This document shows positions 16,137 through 23,860 of a stretch of DNA of 64,000 nucleotides, piece by piece; within the stretch, counting starts at the first letter, position 1; every line of letters begins with the position of its first letter. Below the pieces are notes generated by a model that was given only the letters and a program-made list of their open reading frames with translations, had not been told where the DNA came from and did no database searches. The DNA comes from Streptomyces sp. SAI-127 (GTDB taxonomy: Bacteria > Actinomycetota > Actinomycetes > Streptomycetales > Streptomycetaceae), in contig NZ_JARXYJ010000001.1 of the NCBI RefSeq assembly GCF_029894425.1, positions 620,001 to 684,000 of the forward strand, written 5' to 3'. A program made the position numbers and the translations under genes.

Positions 16137-17075
16137 TCAGACCGGCGGGGCGACGAACACGCCTCGGTCGACGTCGTTGAACGACTCCTTGGCGACGAGT
16201 TCGTTCATCGGGTTGGCCGTGCCCCACTGGTCGGCGACGTCGGGCTGGGAGAAGTCGTAGACCTGCGGGTGCCAGGTGTCCTCGTCGACGACCTCCAGCT
16301 CGGTCGTGTACTCGACGGTGTTGCCGTGCGGGTCGAGGAAGTAGCTGAAGGTGTTGTCGCCCGCCGTGTGCCGGCCGGGGCCCCAGACCTTGTGGACTCC
16401 GGCCCGCAGCAGGCGGCCGGTGCCGCGCAGGTACTCGTCGATGCCGCGCATCTCGAAGGAGACGTGGTGCACGGACGTGTGCGGGCCCTGTGCGACGGCC
16501 ATCGAGTGGTGCTGGTTGGAGATCCGCATGAAGTGCATGACCTCGCCCATGTGCGGTGAGCTGAGCGTGTCGGTCAGGCGGAAGCCGAGGTGGCGCTCGT
16601 ACCACTCGCGGGTGCGGTTGAGGTCCGGGGAGTTGAGGACGACGTGGCTCAGCCTGACCGGGATCGACTCCTTCTCCTCGATCCTGCGGTGCTGCCGGGC
16701 CTCGACGTCGGCGGAGACCTCGATGGTGCGGCCGTCGACGTCGAAGAAGCGGAAGCCGTAGCCGCCGCCTGGGGTGTCGACCTTGCCCGGCTGGGAGATC
16801 AACTGCACGCCGCCCGCGAGGAGTTGTTCGGCGAGTGTGTCCACTTCGGCCGGGCTCGCGGCGCCGTAGGAGACGAGGTCGAGGCGCTTCTCCTCGGCCT
16901 TGCGCAGCCGGACCACGTACTGCTCGGGGCTGCCCTCGGCGGCCAGGAAGGAGATGCCGGAGTCCTCGGCGACCTTGGTCAGGCCCCAGACGCCGGCGTA
17001 GAAGTCGAGCTGTTTGTCGTAGTCGGGTACGGCGAGGTCGACGTGGCGGAGGTGGGTCAGCAGGCGTGCACTCAT
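16137..17075 (-). CDS. Extradiol ring-cleavage dioxygenase (VOC, type I)
   Basis: A 312-aa two-domain VOC protein of the catechol 2,3-dioxygenase/BphC class, opening a catechol ring next to the hydroxyls. All expected metal ligands are present in the C-terminal domain: H144 (LSHVVLNSP), H204 (VHHVSFEM) and E255 (GNTVEYTTEL). H189/H190 (NQHHSMAV) and H250 (DPHGN) are in place of the usual active-site histidines. The ATG at 17075 has GGAGG upstream. Iron(II) dependence is known for the family. This is the ring-opening enzyme of the cluster. Confidence 0.92.
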   Translation of the reverse strand: MSARLLTHLRHVDLAVPDYDKQLDFYAGVWGLTKVAEDSGISFLAAEGSPEQYVVRLRKAEEKRLDLVSYGAASPAEVDTLAEQLLAGGVQLISQPGKVDTPGGGYGFRFFDVDGRTIEVSADVEARQHRRIEEKESIPVRLSHVVLNSPDLNRTREWYERHLGFRLTDTLSSPHMGEVMHFMRISNQHHSMAVAQGPHTSVHHVSFEMRGIDEYLRGTGRLLRAGVHKVWGPGRHTAGDNTFSYFLDPHGNTVEYTTELEVVDEDTWHPQVYDFSQPDVADQWGTANPMNELVAKESFNDVDRGVFVAPPV

Positions 17076-17113
17076 GATGGGTTTCCTCCCGTGGGGGCAG
17101 GTGAGCGTGGGGG

Positions 17114-18163
17114 TCAGGTGAGCTGCAGCAGCGCTGCCGCGTTGCCGCCGCGTACGGCCTGGAAGTCGGCTTCGGGCAGGTGGGCGGAGCGCAGTGCCCC
17201 GACGGGGTCCTCGGTGCCCATGTCGAAGGGGAAGTCGGAGCCGAGCAGGACCCGGTCCGCGCCCGCGGCGGCGATGAGCGCGCGCAGGACGTGGGGGTCG
17301 TGGACGAGGGAGTCGAAGAAGAGTCGTTTGAGGTAGCTGCTGGGCAGGTGGGCGCAGTCCGCGCCCGCGTCGGTGCGGACGGACCAGGCGTGGTCGGCGC
17401 GGCCGATGTGGGTGGGGAGGTAGCCGCCGCCGTGCGCCGCGATCAGTTTCAGTGCCGGATGGCGGTCCAGGACCCCGGAGAAGATGAGGTGGGACAGCGC
17501 GACGGCGTTCTCGGTGGGTTGGCCGACGGTGTTGGACAGGTACCACCGGTCGAGCCGCTCGTCGAGGGTGCAGCCGAACGGGTGGAGGAAGAGCACCGCG
17601 CCGGTTTCCTCGGCCCGCCGCCAGAAGGGCTCGTAGGCGGGGTCGGACAGCTCGCGGCCCGGCGCGTGGCTGGAGATCTCCACGCCCAACAGGCCCTGTT
17701 CCAGGGCGTGTTCGAGTGCCGGGACGGCCAGGGCGGGGTGGTGCAAGGGGACCAGGCCCAGCCCTTTGAGCCGGTCCGGTGCGGCCGAGCAGTGGGCAGC
17801 TGTGCCCTCGTTGGCCAGCCGGCACACCTTGTCGGAGGTCGCCTCGTCCGTCCAGTGGTGGTAGTGCGACGGGGACGGGCTGACCAGCTGCACATCGACG
17901 CCCTGGGCGTCCATCGCGGCCAGCCGCACACCGGTGTCGGTGAGCCGGGGCAACCGCTCGTGCACCATCGGCCCGTTGACGGCCAGCGCGGCCGGCCCGT
18001 TGCGGCGGGCGTCGAGCGCCCTCGCCTCGGCCAGGCCCGGCAAGCCGCCCACCAGCGCCTCAATCGCGGGCAGCAGGACGTGGGCGTGCACATCGACCGT
18101 TGGCCAGGGGTACGGGTCAGTGCTCGTCGTGGGCTGGTGGCCGGGGCGCGGGTAGGAGGTCAC
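17114..18163 (-). CDS. Amidohydrolase-family decarboxylase/hydrolase (ACMSD-like)
   Basis: A 349-aa TIM-barrel amidohydrolase_2 protein. Metal ligands H26 and H28 are in VDVHAHVLLP; later ligands appear in SSHAPG, AAHGGGY and the terminal LLGSDFPFD aspartate. The closest class is 2-amino-3-carboxymuconate-semialdehyde decarboxylase and related zinc decarboxylases. It starts at a GTG overlapping the monooxygenase stop (GTGA) and ends 38 bp before the extradiol dioxygenase. A decarboxylation near ring cleavage is likely, implying a carboxylated aromatic substrate (inference). Confidence 0.88.
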   Translation of the reverse strand: MTSYPRPGHQPTTSTDPYPWPTVDVHAHVLLPAIEALVGGLPGLAEARALDARRNGPAALAVNGPMVHERLPRLTDTGVRLAAMDAQGVDVQLVSPSPSHYHHWTDEATSDKVCRLANEGTAAHCSAAPDRLKGLGLVPLHHPALAVPALEHALEQGLLGVEISSHAPGRELSDPAYEPFWRRAEETGAVLFLHPFGCTLDERLDRWYLSNTVGQPTENAVALSHLIFSGVLDRHPALKLIAAHGGGYLPTHIGRADHAWSVRTDAGADCAHLPSSYLKRLFFDSLVHDPHVLRALIAAAGADRVLLGSDFPFDMGTEDPVGALRSAHLPEADFQAVRGGNAAALLQLT

Positions 18164-19290
18164 GGCAGGTCCCTGAGCATGGTCGACATGCGGTTGACCA
18201 GGCCGGGCAGATCGGCGTCACGCACCCCGTCGAGCTGCCACTGCCCGATTTGCACGGAGGCGTCCACCACCGGGCGCACCCGCGCGATACGGCGCTCGTA
18301 GTACCTCTGGAACAACTGGTCGCCCCAGTCGTCGCTACCGGTGAGCAGCTCGGCGAGGACCAGCGCGTCCTCCAGGGACATCGCGGCGCCCTGGGCCAGG
18401 GTGGGCGGGCAGCTGTGGGCCGCGTCACCGATCAGCACGACCCGTCCGCGGTGCCAGGAGCCTTCCACCAGCAGCCGGTGGTACCACGTGTAGTTGACCT
18501 TCGCCGGATCGTCGATGTGCTTGACGATCTCGGTCCAGTGGCCGCCGTACCCCTGCACGAGGCCGCGCATCTCGTCGGCGTAGCTCTCAGGGGGTATGGA
18601 CGCGCGATCGCGGTTGGCCTCGACCGCGTAGGCGTAGATGGTGTTCCGGCTCGTGGGGCAGTAGCCGGCGATGTAGGCGGGGCCGCCGTAGGCGAGGTCG
18701 GTGCGCTCCAGGCCCTCGGGACGAGGAGCGGCGATGCGCCAGATGGCCATACCGGTCGGCACGGGACGGTCGGGGATGCCGATCGCGGCTCGTGTGCTCG
18801 ATCCCATGCCGTCCGCGGCGATCACCAGGTCGTAGCGGCCGTCGTTGCCGTCGGTGAAACGCACCCGCACGCCGTCGGCGTCCTGGTCGAAGCTCTCGGC
18901 GCGGGTGCCGAGCCGCACCGAGGCGCCGCTCGCCCGGACCGCGTCGATGAGGATGCACTGCAACTGCGGGCGCTGCATGCCGACGGTGGCGGGCAGGTCG
19001 TCACCGCCGGTGCGGATGTCCTCGACGACGTGCTGGACGGTGCCGTCCGGACCGGTGATGCCGAGCGATCCGAAGCCGAACCCGGAGGCCTGCACCTGCT
19101 CCCACACGCCCAGTTCGCGCAGGACGCGCAGGGCGTTGCCCTGGACGGTGATGCCGGAGCCCGCGGTGGCGTTCCAGTCCTCTCTGGCCTCGATGAGGTC
19201 GACGGTCAGTCCGGCCCGGCGGAGGAGGATGGTGACGGCGTTGCCGGCCGATCCGCCGCCGACGACCAGGACGGTGCGGGGTGTTCTCAT
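18160..19290 (-). CDS. FAD-dependent aromatic monooxygenase
   Basis: A 376-aa class A flavoprotein monooxygenase. The FAD ADP-binding motif is VLVVGGGSAGNAVTILLRRAG (residues 7-27). The DG motif is IAADGMGSSTRAAIG and the second FAD motif is VVLIGDAAHSCPP, followed by QGAAMSLEDALVLAE. Such enzymes hydroxylate or decarboxylatively hydroxylate phenolic acids with NAD(P)H and O2, giving the catechol for the extradiol enzyme. No signal peptide; cytoplasmic. It is coupled by overlap to the amidohydrolase gene. Confidence 0.92.
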   Translation of the reverse strand: MRTPRTVLVVGGGSAGNAVTILLRRAGLTVDLIEAREDWNATAGSGITVQGNALRVLRELGVWEQVQASGFGFGSLGITGPDGTVQHVVEDIRTGGDDLPATVGMQRPQLQCILIDAVRASGASVRLGTRAESFDQDADGVRVRFTDGNDGRYDLVIAADGMGSSTRAAIGIPDRPVPTGMAIWRIAAPRPEGLERTDLAYGGPAYIAGYCPTSRNTIYAYAVEANRDRASIPPESYADEMRGLVQGYGGHWTEIVKHIDDPAKVNYTWYHRLLVEGSWHRGRVVLIGDAAHSCPPTLAQGAAMSLEDALVLAELLTGSDDWGDQLFQRYYERRIARVRPVVDASVQIGQWQLDGVRDADLPGLVNRMSTMLRDLP

Positions 19291-19355
19291 AGGGGAAGTC
19301 CTTTGTCCTCAGGTTGCTCCGGGCGAGGTGTTCCTCTGGTTGCTCCGGGCGAGGG

Positions 19356-20312
19356 CTACTTGACGGCGATCGGGTTGACGGGAGAGCCGACGGCTCCGGT
19401 GATCGGGAGGGGGGCGGCGGTGAGCCAGAACTCGTACACGCCGTCGGCCGCGCAGTCCGCGGCGAGCGTGTCGAGGTCCCACATCTCGCCGATCAGCAGG
19501 CCCATGTTGGGGATGACGACCTGGTGCAGCGGCTGGAAGGCGTGCTCGAACTCGTTGGGCCGGACCTCGAAGCCCCAGGTGTCGGTGGCGATCGCGGCGA
19601 TCTCCGTGCGGTGCAGCCAGCCGGCCGTGGTGAACGAGAGGCCGGGTGCCGCGCCGCCCGCGTAGTCGCCCCAGCCGTCGCGGCGGACCCGGCTGAGCTG
19701 TCCGGTACGTACGGCGACGATGTCCCCGCGGCCGACCCGCACCCCGTGGGCGGCGGCGGCCTGGGTGAGGTGTTCCTCGGTGACGGCGAACCCGTCGGGC
19801 AACTCGCCGTTCTGCCCGTGGACTTGGCCGACGTCGAGGAGCACGCCGCGCCCGGCGACGTGCGGCGCCATGTGCTCGATGCCGGTGACGAGGTCGCCGT
19901 CGGAGGTGACGACCTTCTCGGCAGCCCGGCCGTTCCACGCCTTGCCGTGGTCGAAGATGTGCCCCAGGCCGTCCCACTGGGTTGAGCACTGGAGCGGCAT
20001 CGCGATCACGTCGTCGGCGCCGCCGATGCCGTGCGGGAAGCCCTGGTTTCCGAGGGCGGCGTCGGTTCCGGTGTCGAGCATGGTGTGCACCGGGTTGGTG
20101 CGGCGACGCCAGCCCTTCTGCGGGCCGTCCATGTCGAACCGCTGTGACAGCGAGAAACTGACGCCCCGCCGGACGAGGGCGGCACCCTCGCGTCGCTTGC
20201 TCTCGTCGAGGAAGTTGAGGGTGCCGAGGACATCGTCCTCGCCCCAACGGCCCCAGTTGGAGTACTTCTTGGCGGCCTCGGCGATCGTGCCCTCGGGGTC
20301 GTTCCGGTTCAT
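19356..20312 (-). CDS. Cyclase-family (PF04199-type) hydrolase
   Basis: A 318-aa protein with GTLNFLDESKR near the N-terminus and MPLQCSTQWDGLGHIFDHGKAWNG near residue 110, where the aspartate and histidines are the manganese/zinc ligands of the kynurenine-formamidase/isatin-hydrolase superfamily. These metal hydrolases open amides, lactams or lactones. The ATG overlaps the upstream FAH gene stop by 4 bp. Its presence beside an OCD-like and an ACMSD-like enzyme again suggests an N-containing ring, but a lactone substrate is equally possible. Confidence 0.85.
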   Translation of the reverse strand: MNRNDPEGTIAEAAKKYSNWGRWGEDDVLGTLNFLDESKRREGAALVRRGVSFSLSQRFDMDGPQKGWRRRTNPVHTMLDTGTDAALGNQGFPHGIGGADDVIAMPLQCSTQWDGLGHIFDHGKAWNGRAAEKVVTSDGDLVTGIEHMAPHVAGRGVLLDVGQVHGQNGELPDGFAVTEEHLTQAAAAHGVRVGRGDIVAVRTGQLSRVRRDGWGDYAGGAAPGLSFTTAGWLHRTEIAAIATDTWGFEVRPNEFEHAFQPLHQVVIPNMGLLIGEMWDLDTLAADCAADGVYEFWLTAAPLPITGAVGSPVNPIAVK

Positions 20313-21307
20313 GAACCTGTCTCCTGGGCCACACATCGGGTGCGCTGCACGCCGAGACCGGTGATGGACCCCTCCATGACGTCGCCGTCGCGCAGCAGCC
20401 GCCCCCAGTGGATGCCGTTACCGGCCGGGCTGCCTGTCAACACGAGGTCGCCGGGCAGCAGTTGGGAAGTCCGGGAGATGTACGACACCAGCCTGGCGAC
20501 TCCGAAGAGCATGTCCTTGGTGGACTCGTCCTGCATGGTCTCGCCGTTGAGCTTGAGCGTGACCCGCAGATCGCCGGGGTCGGCGATCGACTCGGCCGGC
20601 ACGATCCACGGGCCGAGCGGGGTGAAACCGGGGGCGTTCTTGCTGCGCAGCCAGTCGGTGCCGATGGCAGGCATGTCGCGGCGGAAGACGGTGGCACGGT
20701 CGGTGAGGTCGTTGGCGATGGTGTAGCCGGCGACGTACTCCAGCGCCTCGTCCGTGGACAACCGGTAGCCGGGCTTGCCGATGACGGCTGCCAACTCCAG
20801 TTCCCAGTCCGGCTTTTCGGCCCAGTCGGGAAGGTGTACGTCATCGTACGGCCCGGTGATCGCGCTGGGCAGGCCGATGAAGACGTACGGCAGGTCCTCG
20901 GCCGCCCGCCGGTCCATGAGCGCGGCGATCTCCTGGCGGGCCTCCTCGACGGTGCGTGGGTCGTCGGGGGCGCGGTGGGCGACCTCCAGGTCGATCACGT
21001 GCTGCCGGTAGTTCGCGCCCGACTGGAAGACCTGCCGGGGCTCCACCGGAGCGTGCACCCGCAGGTCCCCGAGAGGCTGCCAGGCGGCCTTGTCGTCCCT
21101 GGCGAGGGCGTGCAGGCGAGGCGTGGTCTCGGCCCAGCTCTCCAGGAGCGTACGGGTGGTCAGCTCCCGCTCGCCGAAGGCCGCGCGCAGGTCGAGGGCG
21201 CGGCCGTCCGGCGTGACGAGAGCGGGGAACGGGACCCCGTCAGGGGCGGAGAGGGTACCGAGTGCAAAAGGTCCGGCGAAAGGGACCGACGTGGCTGCGG
21301 GTTTCAC
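20309..21307 (-). CDS. FAH-family protein, second copy
   Basis: A 332-aa FAH-fold protein and the first gene of the operon. QSGANYRQHVIDLEVAHRA near residue 95, the metal pair in WELELAAVIGKPG, and NDLTDRATVFRRD identify the family. LLPGDLVLTGSPAGNGIHWG is the conserved end. The GTG start at 21307 has a strong CAGGAGG ribosome binding site. A long minus-strand unit runs from here to 9272, with start/stop overlaps between this gene and the cyclase gene and at five other junctions. It may hydrolyse the ring-opened diketo acid. Confidence 0.9.
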   Translation of the reverse strand: MKPAATSVPFAGPFALGTLSAPDGVPFPALVTPDGRALDLRAAFGERELTTRTLLESWAETTPRLHALARDDKAAWQPLGDLRVHAPVEPRQVFQSGANYRQHVIDLEVAHRAPDDPRTVEEARQEIAALMDRRAAEDLPYVFIGLPSAITGPYDDVHLPDWAEKPDWELELAAVIGKPGYRLSTDEALEYVAGYTIANDLTDRATVFRRDMPAIGTDWLRSKNAPGFTPLGPWIVPAESIADPGDLRVTLKLNGETMQDESTKDMLFGVARLVSYISRTSQLLPGDLVLTGSPAGNGIHWGRLLRDGDVMEGSITGLGVQRTRCVAQETGS

Positions 21308-21376
21308 GAACGTGTCCTCCTGATTGCGATGGGACTAATCTGGCCGCAGCCTTTGGAATAAGGGAAATCGATTATC

Positions 21377-21393
21377 CGGATGGCCGTCATCCG
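21377..21393. promoter_or_regulatory. Inverted repeat upstream of LysR, candidate operator
   Basis: CGGATG-GCCGT-CATCCG is a perfect 6-5-6 inverted repeat, 44 bp before the LysR GTG and 70 bp from the start of the divergent catabolic operon. LysR-type regulators bind interrupted dyads between divergent genes; this is the best candidate in the interval. Confidence 0.45.
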
Positions 21394-21436
21394 TCGGACT
21401 TATCCCGTCGACGCCCTCGCACGCTGGAGTGCCGCC

Positions 21437-22381
21437 GTGAACCTGGCAAGCCTTGATCTCAATCTGGTCGTCGCCCTGCGCGCCCTGCTGGAGGAGCGCA
21501 ACGTCACCAGGGCCGGCCGGCGCGTCGGTCTGAGCCAGCCCGCGATGAGCGGCGCGCTCGCCCGGCTGCGCCGGCACTTCGACGACGACCTGCTCGCCCG
21601 CGTCGGAGGGCACTACGAACTGACGGCCCTCGGCCAAGTACTGCTCGACCGCACCTCCACCGTCTGCGACCAGCTGGAACGCCTCTTCACCAGCCAGGCC
21701 GACTTCGATCCGGCGACGGAGTCCCGCGAATTCACCCTCGGCGTCAGCGACTACTCGGTGGCGGTCTTCGGCGCCGAGCTCACCCGGATCCTCGACCGCG
21801 AGGCGCCCGGCGTCCGCGTGCGCTTCGTCCAGATCCCGCCCCGCATCACCGAGGTGGCCGCTGCCGTGCTGAGCAGCCTGGACGGCATGATCATGCCGCA
21901 CGGCATCATCAGCGACTTCCCCGTCACCGAGCTGTACGAGGACGGCTGGGTCTTCCTCGTCGCCGAGGACAACCCCGAGGTGGGCGACCACCTCTCCCGC
22001 GACGACCTGGCGCGCCTGCCGTGGGTGACATATCTGCGTGCTTACGACACCCCCGCGGTCCACCAGCTCGGCATGCTCGGCATCGAACCGCGGGTGAGCG
22101 TCTCCGTCGACAGCTTCACGGTGCTGCCCTTCCTGGTCGCCGGCACCCACCGGATCGCCCTCATCCCGGCACTCCTCGCCGAACGCCTGCGCGGCACCGC
22201 ACCGGTACGGATCATGACGCCGCCGTACGAGACGGTCCCCCTGCGCGAGGCGCTCTGGTGGCACCCCGTCCACACCCACGACGCCGGGCACATCTGGCTG
22301 CGGACCACGGCCGCCCGGGTGGCGTCGGCCGTGCGGGCAGGCCCCATCCGCGGCACGAATGGCGAGGATCCGGCAGTGTGA
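21437..22381 (+). CDS. LysR-family transcriptional regulator
   Basis: A 314-aa LTTR. The winged helix-turn-helix spans residues 1-65 (LNLVVALRALLEERNVTRAG, LSQPAMSGALARLRRHFDDDLL), in the NodD/PcaQ-like style with LDLNLV at the start. The substrate-binding domain follows (EFTLGVSDYSVAVFG onward). The GTG at 21437 is preferred over the upstream ATG at 21380 because it gives the standard family N-terminus and has GGAG 7 nt upstream. It is divergent from the catabolic operon, the normal layout for its activator. Confidence 0.93.
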   Translation: MNLASLDLNLVVALRALLEERNVTRAGRRVGLSQPAMSGALARLRRHFDDDLLARVGGHYELTALGQVLLDRTSTVCDQLERLFTSQADFDPATESREFTLGVSDYSVAVFGAELTRILDREAPGVRVRFVQIPPRITEVAAAVLSSLDGMIMPHGIISDFPVTELYEDGWVFLVAEDNPEVGDHLSRDDLARLPWVTYLRAYDTPAVHQLGMLGIEPRVSVSVDSFTVLPFLVAGTHRIALIPALLAERLRGTAPVRIMTPPYETVPLREALWWHPVHTHDAGHIWLRTTAARVASAVRAGPIRGTNGEDPAV

Positions 22382-22543
22382 TCACGTGAGGGGTAGTCGC
22401 CGGGAACGGCCTGGCCCATAGTCGGGGCAGTCCCCGACGCCCGCTGTCCCGGGCGTGTCCCCTCTGGTGCGCCGGTGCCCCGCTGCGTGTCATGGCCGCA
22501 GCGGTTCTGCGCCGCACCCCTGCCACCACTCGTGGAGTTCGGC

Positions 22544-23749
22544 ATGTCCAGACCCGTTTCCCCGCCCGCGCCCGCCGACAGCCTCCGCCCGAATACCGAG
22601 AACGCGGGGCCGCTGCGCGCCGTGCTCCTGATGGCGGGCAGCTGTCTGCCGGTGCTGGGCGCCGTCCTTCTCGCGCCGGTCCTGCCGAAGATGCAGGAAC
22701 ACTTCGCGACCGTGCCCGGAGTGAAGACCCTCGTCCCGGTCGTCCTGACCATCCCCGCGCTCGCGCTCGCACTGCTCGCCCCTTTCGCGGGCGTCATCGT
22801 GGACCGCCTCGGCCGGGTACGGCTGCTGGTCGGGGCGACGATTCTGTACGCGCTGCTCGGTACCGCCCCGCTGTGGCTGGACTCGCTCGGCGCCATCGTG
22901 ATCAGCCGGGTGCTGGTCGGCATCGCCGAGGCGGCCATCATGACCTGCTGCACCACGTTGATCGGCGACTACTACAGCGGTCGGACGCGCGAACGCTACC
23001 TGGCCCTGCAGACCATGTGCGCCTCCATCTCCGCCACCGCGTTCTTCGTCATCGGCGGCGCCCTCGGCTCGGCGGGCTGGCGCGCACCCTTCTGGATCTA
23101 CGCCGTGGGCCTGCTGCTGGCCCCCGCCATGGCGCTCACCCTGTCCAAGCCCATGCCGGCCGGCGCCGCGGAAGCCGAAGAACCCGCAGGCGAGACCAGG
23201 CCGTTCCCCGTGCGCCTGCTGGCCGGCATCTGCGCACTCACCGTGTTCGGCGCGATGGTCTTCTACACCGTGCCCGTCGAGATGTCCTACCTGCTCGACG
23301 ACCTGGGCGTGAAGTCCACCGGCGTCATCGGCCTGGCCACCGCGGTCGCCAGCGCCGCCACTGTGGTCGGTTCCATCACTTTCACCAGACTGTCCGGCAG
23401 CCCGGACCGCAGGCTGCCCCTGGTGTTCGCCCTGTGCGCGGCCGGTTTCGTGCTGATCGCCCTGGCGAACAGCCCGGTGATCGTGATCGTCGGTGCGGTG
23501 CTCAACTGCCTTGGCACCGGCATGCTGTTGCCCTCACTGCTGACCATCGCGATGTCCAGGCTCAGCTACGCCGACCGGGGACGCGGCACCGGTCTGTGGA
23601 CGGCCGCCTTCTTCGCGGGTGAGTTCATCTGTCCGCTCGTCCTGATCGGCCTGGAATCGGCCACGGGCAGCATGGCCCACGCCGTCGGCCTCCTCGGACT
23701 CGCCTCGGCCCTGGTCGCCGGCGGGTTGCTGCTCGGCCGTCGCCGGTAG
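22544..23749 (+). CDS. MFS transporter, probably aromatic-substrate uptake
   Basis: A 401-aa membrane protein with about 12 hydrophobic segments. VDRLGRVRLLVGA between segments 2 and 3 is the MFS loop motif. The ATG at 22544 has GTGGAG upstream and is preferred over a start at 22475, which would add a non-conserved leader. It follows LysR in the same direction, so it may belong to the regulator's transcript. Uptake of the aromatic substrate of the divergent operon is inferred from position. Confidence 0.88.
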   Translation: MSRPVSPPAPADSLRPNTENAGPLRAVLLMAGSCLPVLGAVLLAPVLPKMQEHFATVPGVKTLVPVVLTIPALALALLAPFAGVIVDRLGRVRLLVGATILYALLGTAPLWLDSLGAIVISRVLVGIAEAAIMTCCTTLIGDYYSGRTRERYLALQTMCASISATAFFVIGGALGSAGWRAPFWIYAVGLLLAPAMALTLSKPMPAGAAEAEEPAGETRPFPVRLLAGICALTVFGAMVFYTVPVEMSYLLDDLGVKSTGVIGLATAVASAATVVGSITFTRLSGSPDRRLPLVFALCAAGFVLIALANSPVIVIVGAVLNCLGTGMLLPSLLTIAMSRLSYADRGRGTGLWTAAFFAGEFICPLVLIGLESATGSMAHAVGLLGLASALVAGGLLLGRRR

Positions 23750-23834
23750 CCGCTGTTCGGTCTCCGAGAGGGTCCGGCGGGCACACGCCGCCCGCCCCTC
23801 ACCGGTCTGCGGAAGGGTCACGGCCGCCGAGCAC

Positions 23835-23860
23835 AGCAGCGCGGTGCGCACGGCGCTGCT
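23835..23860. terminator. Hairpin between convergent MFS genes
   Basis: AGCAGCGC and GCGCTGCT form a perfect 8-bp stem with a 10-nt GC-rich loop, in the 110-bp gap between the two convergent transporter genes and abutting the stop of the second. Another weaker GC-rich repeat lies near 23786. Confidence 0.45.
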
